In this document: positions 12,974 through 17,218 of the stretch, in pieces
Numbering within the stretch: position 1 is the first letter of the stretch
How the letters are laid out: each line of letters starts with the position of its first letter
NCBI RefSeq assembly: GCF_051278035.1
Contig: NZ_JBNMNU010000091.1
Location: forward strand, 1 to 17,218
Origin: Clostridium_AD sp051278035
GTDB taxonomy: Bacteria > Bacillota > Clostridia > Clostridiales > Clostridiaceae
Direction of reading: 5' to 3'
DNA: 17,218 nucleotides
Translations under genes and position numbers: made by a program
Notes under the pieces: generated by a model
What the model was told of the DNA's origin: nothing
Database searches by the model: none
The model's input: the letters and a program-made list of their open reading frames with translations, nothing else

Positions 12974-15900
12974 TTATAATTTTTCTAAAACTAATCCTAA
13001 CTCTTCTCCATTTACCTTAACTTCATTGTATTCTCTTTTGGAGTTGTGTATAACTTCAACAGCTAAAGTATCCCGTTTAATTTGGTCTTCAAACTTCAAA
13101 ATTATATTTTGGAGCATTTCATTTCCTGATACGTAGATCCTAATCTTATCAGCAACTTCAAAGCCACTTTCTTTTCTCATATTTTGAATCCTGCTTAAGA
13201 TCTCACGCACGTTTCCTTCCTCTTTAAGATCCTGCGTGATGTTAGTATCTAAGACTACTCCCATCTCACCTTCCCCAGCAAACGCATATCCGGAAAGTCC
13301 TTGCATTGTAACAAGTAGCCTTTCACTATTGAGTTCTATTTCTGTTCCACCTACATTTATATTAACTACGTTGCCCTTATTTATAGTCTGAGCAAGCTCC
13401 ATTTGGTTCATAGCCCCTATAGCTTTTTTGATACCAGGTATTAATTTACCAAATGGTTTACCTAGCACTGGTAGGTTTGGCTTAACTTCAAATTGAACAT
13501 ATTTAGAAAGATCAGCTCCTAGCTCTACTTCTTTAATATTAAGTTCATCTTTTACTATATCTCCATAATATTCTGGAAGAGTTCCTAGACTAACTAGCAT
13601 TTTAGCAAGTGGCTGTCTGTTTTTTATATTTGCAGCATTTCTTGCACTTCTTCCTAGTTTAATCGTCTTATATGCTTTATCCATTTTATCCTCTAATTCT
13701 ATGTCCACTTGGTCTTCATCACATTTAGGGAAAGAGCACAAATGAATACTCTCTGGTGCCTTCTCATCAAATGCCACCACTAAATTTTGATATAACTCTT
13801 CTGTTACAAATGGTATAAATGGAGCAGCCAGTTTAGCAAATGTTTCTATAACTCTATATAATGTCATATAAGCACCAATTTTATCATCAGTAAGGGACTC
13901 TACCCAATATCTTGATCTATTACGTCTTACATACCAGTTAGAAAGCTCATCAACAAAGGCTTCAAGCTCAAGTGCTCCTTGAGTTATTCTATAATTTTCT
14001 AAATGATCATCTACGTCTTTAACTAGTGAATTTAATTTTGACATCATCCATTTGTCCATAATATTCTCAGATTTAAAGCTCCTATATTTAGTTGGGTCAA
14101 AGTTATCTAATTCAGCATATAGAATGTAGAATGAGTATACATTCCAAAGTGTTCCTATGAATTTCCTTTGTGCATCAATAACTGCCGCTTCATAAAACCT
14201 TGAAGGAAGCCATGGCGCACTTGCTGTATAGAAATACCACCTCAGAGCATCTGCTCCTTGATTGTCAAGCACCGTAAATGGGCTTAGAACATTACCTTTA
14301 TGCTTAGACATTTTTAGTCCATCTTTATCTAGCACATGCCCAAGTACAATACAGTTTTCAAATGGGTTTGTGTCAAATACTGTAGTTGATATTGCAAGTA
14401 ATGTATAGAACCATCCTCTTGTTTGATCTACAGCTTCTGAAATAAATTGGGCTGGGAAATTTGCTTCAAACATCTCTTTATTTTCAAAAGGATAATGATG
14501 CTGTGCAAATGGCATAGATCCTGAATCAAACCAACAATCTATAACTTCTTCTACTCTAGCCATAGATTTACCACATTCTGGACATTTAAGATGTACATTA
14601 TCTATAAATGGTTTATGAAGTTCTATTCCTTCTGGCACATCAATACCCTTTTCATTAAGCTCTGCTATACTCCCTATCATTTCACGATGACCGCATTCGC
14701 ATTCCCATATTGGAAGTGGAGTTCCCCAATATCTAGTTCTACTTATGCTCCAATCAATAACGCCTTCAAGGAATTTACCCATTCTCCCGGTTCTCGTGTT
14801 ATCTGGCATCCAATTTATTTTATTGTTATTTTCTAATAGTTTATCTCTTACTGAAGACATTCTCACAAACCAACTTTCTCTTGGGTAATACAAAAGTGGT
14901 GTATCGCATCTCCAACAGTGTGGATATGAATGTGTGAATTTTTCCGATTTATATAAAACATTATTTTCCTTAAGATATTCTAGTATCTTGGCATCAGCAT
15001 CTTTAACAAAAATACCCTTCCATGGAGTAACACAATCTATAAATTTACCTTCTACATCAACTAGATTAATAAGTGGTAAATCATTTTGCTTACCAAGCAT
15101 ATTATCATCTTCACCATAAGCGGGAGCAATATGTACTATACCAGTACCATCTGATAAAGTTACAAAGTCTCCGTGAACTATATAAAAGGCTTTTTCCTCT
15201 GGCGTATAGAACTCAAACATTTGCTCATATTCTACTCCTAGAAGTTCTTCACCTTTAAATTCGCGTACAACTTCGTAGTCTCCTTCTAGTTTACCAAGTA
15301 ACTCTCTTGAAAGTATTAAATGTTCATCTTCCTGGTTTACTTCAACATAATCATATTTTTTATTTATTGCAAGTGCTACATTACTTGGAAGTGTCCAAGG
15401 TGTTGTAGTCCAAACAAGTAAATATTTGTCTTCATCTTTTATTTTATATTTCACATAAGCTGAAGCCTCTTTTACATCCTTATATCCTTGAGCTACTTCA
15501 TGAGAAGACAGTGAAGTTCCGCATCTTGGGCAATAAGGCATTACCTTATGGCCTTTGTACAATAAGTCCTTATCCCACATTTGTTTTAATGCCCACCAAA
15601 CTGATTCTATGTAGTCATTATGATAAGTTACATATGGATTATCCATATCTATCCAGTATCCTACTCTCTCAGACATTTCTCTCCACATACTAACATAGCT
15701 AAAAACGCTGTCTTTACATTCTGTTACGAATTTTTCTACACCATAAGCCTCTATTCCAGGCTTACCAGAAATCCCAAGTTTCTTTTCTATTTCAAGTTCT
15801 ACTGGAAGTCCATGAGTATCCCAACCCGCTTTTCTAGGAACTTTATATCCCTTCATTACCTTATATCTAGGGATTAAATCCTTCATAACCCTTGTTAAAA

Positions 15901-16075
15901 CGTGTCCAATATGCGGCTTTCCATTGGCTGTTGGCGGTCCATCATAAAAAGTGAAGTTCTCTCCACCATCATTTAAATCGAAATTCTTTTGAATAATATC
16001 TTTTTCTTTCCAAAGCTTAAGTATGTCATTTTCCATATCCATAAAGCTTTTAGAAGAATCATTTTTTTTGTACAT
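12974..16075 (-). CDS. ileS: Isoleucyl-tRNA synthetase, eukaryote-like (IleS2) type
   Basis: This 1033-residue class I synthetase charges tRNA-Ile with isoleucine. The first ATP-binding signature HIGH is at residues 55-58 (NGKPHIGHVL). The second, KMSKH, starts at Lys588 (LKMSKHKGNVLSP). Between them lie the CP1 editing domain (WTTTPWTLPSN, GTGIVHIAPAYGEDD) and Cys pairs for zinc (CPRCG, CWRCD, CECGH, CPECGK). The C-terminal third carries the anticodon-binding domain (NWYVRRNRSRYW). The length above 1000 and the block GWDTHGLPVELEIEKKLG, where E. coli has GWDCHGLP, place it in the IleS2 group. That group is often less sensitive to mupirocin. The ATG at 16075 follows AAAGGAG at 7 bases. It is preceded by a T-box leader and followed by its own terminator, so it forms a single-gene unit. 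Confidence 0.97.
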   Translation of the reverse strand: MYKKNDSSKSFMDMENDILKLWKEKDIIQKNFDLNDGGENFTFYDGPPTANGKPHIGHVLTRVMKDLIPRYKVMKGYKVPRKAGWDTHGLPVELEIEKKLGISGKPGIEAYGVEKFVTECKDSVFSYVSMWREMSERVGYWIDMDNPYVTYHNDYIESVWWALKQMWDKDLLYKGHKVMPYCPRCGTSLSSHEVAQGYKDVKEASAYVKYKIKDEDKYLLVWTTTPWTLPSNVALAINKKYDYVEVNQEDEHLILSRELLGKLEGDYEVVREFKGEELLGVEYEQMFEFYTPEEKAFYIVHGDFVTLSDGTGIVHIAPAYGEDDNMLGKQNDLPLINLVDVEGKFIDCVTPWKGIFVKDADAKILEYLKENNVLYKSEKFTHSYPHCWRCDTPLLYYPRESWFVRMSSVRDKLLENNNKINWMPDNTRTGRMGKFLEGVIDWSISRTRYWGTPLPIWECECGHREMIGSIAELNEKGIDVPEGIELHKPFIDNVHLKCPECGKSMARVEEVIDCWFDSGSMPFAQHHYPFENKEMFEANFPAQFISEAVDQTRGWFYTLLAISTTVFDTNPFENCIVLGHVLDKDGLKMSKHKGNVLSPFTVLDNQGADALRWYFYTASAPWLPSRFYEAAVIDAQRKFIGTLWNVYSFYILYAELDNFDPTKYRSFKSENIMDKWMMSKLNSLVKDVDDHLENYRITQGALELEAFVDELSNWYVRRNRSRYWVESLTDDKIGAYMTLYRVIETFAKLAAPFIPFVTEELYQNLVVAFDEKAPESIHLCSFPKCDEDQVDIELEDKMDKAYKTIKLGRSARNAANIKNRQPLAKMLVSLGTLPEYYGDIVKDELNIKEVELGADLSKYVQFEVKPNLPVLGKPFGKLIPGIKKAIGAMNQMELAQTINKGNVVNINVGGTEIELNSERLLVTMQGLSGYAFAGEGEMGVVLDTNITQDLKEEGNVREILSRIQNMRKESGFEVADKIRIYVSGNEMLQNIILKFEDQIKRDTLAVEVIHNSKREYNEVKVNGEELGLVLEKL

Positions 16076-16108
16076 AATAAAACTCCTTTCAATATTCCAT
16101 TTAAATAT

Positions 16109-16366
16109 AAAAAAACCTCACCCTAAATAGGACGAAGTAAAATTCGTTATGCCACCTATACCATAAATACAAACTAAAGTACGATCATACTTTATCCCTT
16201 AACGCAGAAATACGGATAAGCTTACTAAATTTTCAGCTCTCAGCTCCTAGGTGATTTTCTTCAAACCTTCACTATGGGTTCTAAGCATACCCCACTCTCT
16301 GTAAGTTACCTGTTTGTTTACTTTTCCTAATCAAAGCTTTTCACTAGTTATAATTAATATGCACTT
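16109..16366 (-). promoter_or_regulatory. T-box riboswitch leader of ileS
   Basis: The leader senses uncharged tRNA and lets transcription continue when aminoacylation fails. On the minus strand it shows a stem I region (AGTA loop-E box near 16310, AGAGAG at about 16295, GGAGCTG/CTGAA near the specifier). A stem III with TATCC/GGATA follows. The T-box GGTGGCATAACG is at 16145-16156. The antiterminator pairs ATAGG..ACGAA with TTCGT..CCTAT, leaving TGGC in the bulge. The competing terminator is a 10-bp stem (16129-16138 with 16115-16124, loop 16125-16128) followed by seven T. By eye the specifier region reads CTG-AGAG-CTGAA, which holds no Ile codon; see the findings. Boundaries are approximate. 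Confidence 0.88.
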
Positions 16367-16372
16367 TTTATC

Positions 16373-16401
16373 ATTATATTATATTGAATTTTCATTGTCA
16401 A
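16373..16401 (-). promoter_or_regulatory. Sigma-A promoter of the ileS leader
   Basis: A consensus promoter on the minus strand: TTGACA (16396-16401), a 17-base spacer and TATAAT (16373-16378). It gives a leader of about 290 bases. Confidence 0.9.
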
Positions 16402-16608
16402 TTTTTTTTGTTATTTTCAGTTCTTATAATGAAGTAAAAACATATATATGTATATGTGATATAATGTTTTTTGTATAAATAATATTTCTATGATAAATAA
16501 AATTATAAATAAATATAGCAACCGTTTACAATAATGAAACCTCATTCATTCTTTCTTGCAAAATACCGTCATTTATATATATATAATTGTAATTAATGAA
16601 ATTTTATA
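16402..16608. other. AT-rich divergent region between ileS and glutamine synthetase promoters
   Basis: I see no gene or clear RNA here. It contains runs of TATATA at 16441-16460 and 16572-16585 but no convincing operator. Confidence 0.4.
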
Positions 16609-16637
16609 TTGACAAGCTTTCATTTTTGTACTAAAAT
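16609..16637 (+). promoter_or_regulatory. Sigma-A promoter of the glutamine synthetase gene
   Basis: TTGACA (16609-16614), a 17-base spacer and TAAAAT (16632-16637). The start near 16644 leaves an untranslated leader of about 118 bases, longer than most in this window. Confidence 0.8.
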
Positions 16638-16706
16638 CAGTTTATTTATAACATTCATTTACTTTTACATTTGCTAACCATACTCTATTTTTAAAAATGC
16701 TAATGT

Positions 16707-16722
16707 AGTCGCCTTTGCGGCT
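16707..16722 (+). other. GC-rich hairpin in the glutamine synthetase leader
   Basis: AGTCGC and GCGGCT form a 6-bp stem with loop CTTT, the only GC-rich patch in an AT-rich leader. It sits about 24 bases before the ribosome site and lacks a U-run. I could not match it to the glutamine riboswitch or to an ANTAR target hairpin. Confidence 0.4.
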
Positions 16723-16761
16723 TCTAAATATTAAATATATATTTGAAGGAGGACTAATATT

Positions 16762-17218
16762 TTGAAAAATCTAATTTATGTAATTCCTAAAGAAAAACAT
16801 CTTGAAAAAGATATCAAAGAAATTTTGCTTGCCCACACCGAGGTGAAATTCGTCTCCCTAGTGGGTATTGATTTATCTGGAAACGATACTGATGAAAGAA
16901 TTCCAATGAAAATATTTTTAGATGATATTACTGCTTTCTCTAAAGGAGCTATTCAAACTGACGGTTCTTCTGTAGTATTGCCTGGAATCGCAACTTTAAA
17001 CAATGCTAAAACAGATATGCTAGCGGATCTTGACTGCAACTGGTTCGTTGATTATAATTATGAAAATATTGACCCAGAAACAGAATTACCTATAGGGACT
17101 TTAAAAATTCCATGTTTTCTATTGCACGATAATGTTCCAGTGGATTCAAGATCTATCTTAAAGAAATCCGTTGAATGTTTCAAATCAAATCTAAATGACC
17201 TATTTAAAAAATACCCTT
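16762..17218 (+). CDS. glnA: Glutamine synthetase, N-terminal part, cut by window edge
   Basis: The first 152 residues are visible. Glutamine synthetase makes glutamine from glutamate, ammonia and ATP. The N-terminal beta-grasp domain is recognisable from KFVSLVGIDLSGNDTDE (29-45), then QTDGSSVVLPGIATLNNAKT (65-84) and DLDCNWFVDYNYE. The DGSS element and the following acidic/Asn segment correspond to the FDGSS...ESDM block of glutamine synthetases. The opening MKNLIYVIPKE and the wording of these blocks fit the clostridial form of the enzyme rather than the common type I. The catalytic C-terminal domain lies outside the window, so a glutamine-synthetase-like enzyme with a different amine substrate is possible. 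The start is a TTG at 16762 with AAGGAGGA 8 bases upstream. Confidence 0.82.
   Translation, partial: MKNLIYVIPKEKHLEKDIKEILLAHTEVKFVSLVGIDLSGNDTDERIPMKIFLDDITAFSKGAIQTDGSSVVLPGIATLNNAKTDMLADLDCNWFVDYNYENIDPETELPIGTLKIPCFLLHDNVPVDSRSILKKSVECFKSNLNDLFKKYP

Noticed and set aside
16707..16722. ANTAR antiterminator target or glutamine riboswitch before glutamine synthetase.
   Set aside because: Read as a hexaloop, the loop is CCTTTG and lacks the A1/G4 pattern of ANTAR targets, no second hairpin or terminator was found, and the glutamine riboswitch consensus is absent.
1..17218. CRISPR arrays, insertion sequences, tRNA or rRNA genes, and prophage modules.
   Set aside because: No regularly spaced repeats, transposase motifs, cloverleaf genes or phage structural genes were found on either strand.

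Overview
The window is AT-rich DNA with short intergenic gaps, strong AAGGAGG-type ribosome binding sites, TTGACA/TATAAT promoters and hairpin-plus-U-run terminators. Its gene content (DUF1540 protein, reverse rubrerythrin, eukaryote-like IleS with a T-box leader, large glutamine synthetase) points to a low-GC, oxygen-sensitive Firmicute, most likely Clostridium or a close relative. The genus is an inference from gene content, not from a marker gene.

Layout. Positions 1-1742 (-) hold the N-terminal part of DNA topoisomerase III. A DEDDh exonuclease follows at 1964-2746 (+), converging on a gene for a protein with two degenerate HNH-like modules and no ordinary start codon (2790-3518, -). Next come a small DUF1540 cysteine protein (3813-4133, +), a reverse rubrerythrin (4201-4746, -) and an RluF-type 23S rRNA pseudouridine synthase (4861-5541, -). 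At 5669-6105 (-) lies a decayed remnant in which pieces of aconitase and isocitrate dehydrogenase are fused. Just upstream of it on the same strand is a sugar ABC importer operon read as binding lipoprotein (7990-9279), permease (7018-7944), permease (6185-7018). It has no ATPase of its own. Further upstream are a mannose-1-phosphate guanylyltransferase (9515-10582, -), an unknown 67-residue acidic protein (10781-10984, +), an orphan HipA N-terminal-like protein (11058-11414, -), a LacI-family regulator (11790-12788, -) and isoleucyl-tRNA synthetase (12974-16075, -) with a T-box leader. The right edge holds the start of glutamine synthetase (16762 onward, +), divergent from ileS.

How the genes relate. 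Most are single-gene units bounded by hairpin terminators. The only clear operon is the sugar importer, with overlapping permease genes and a stem-loop after the binding-protein gene. The LacI-type regulator is a candidate controller of that operon, but nothing in the sequence proves it. No complete novel defence or mobile system was found. The most unusual items are the acn::icd chimeric remnant, the T-box whose specifier region does not show an isoleucine codon by eye, the HNH-like gene lacking a canonical start, and the orphan HipA-N-like gene.
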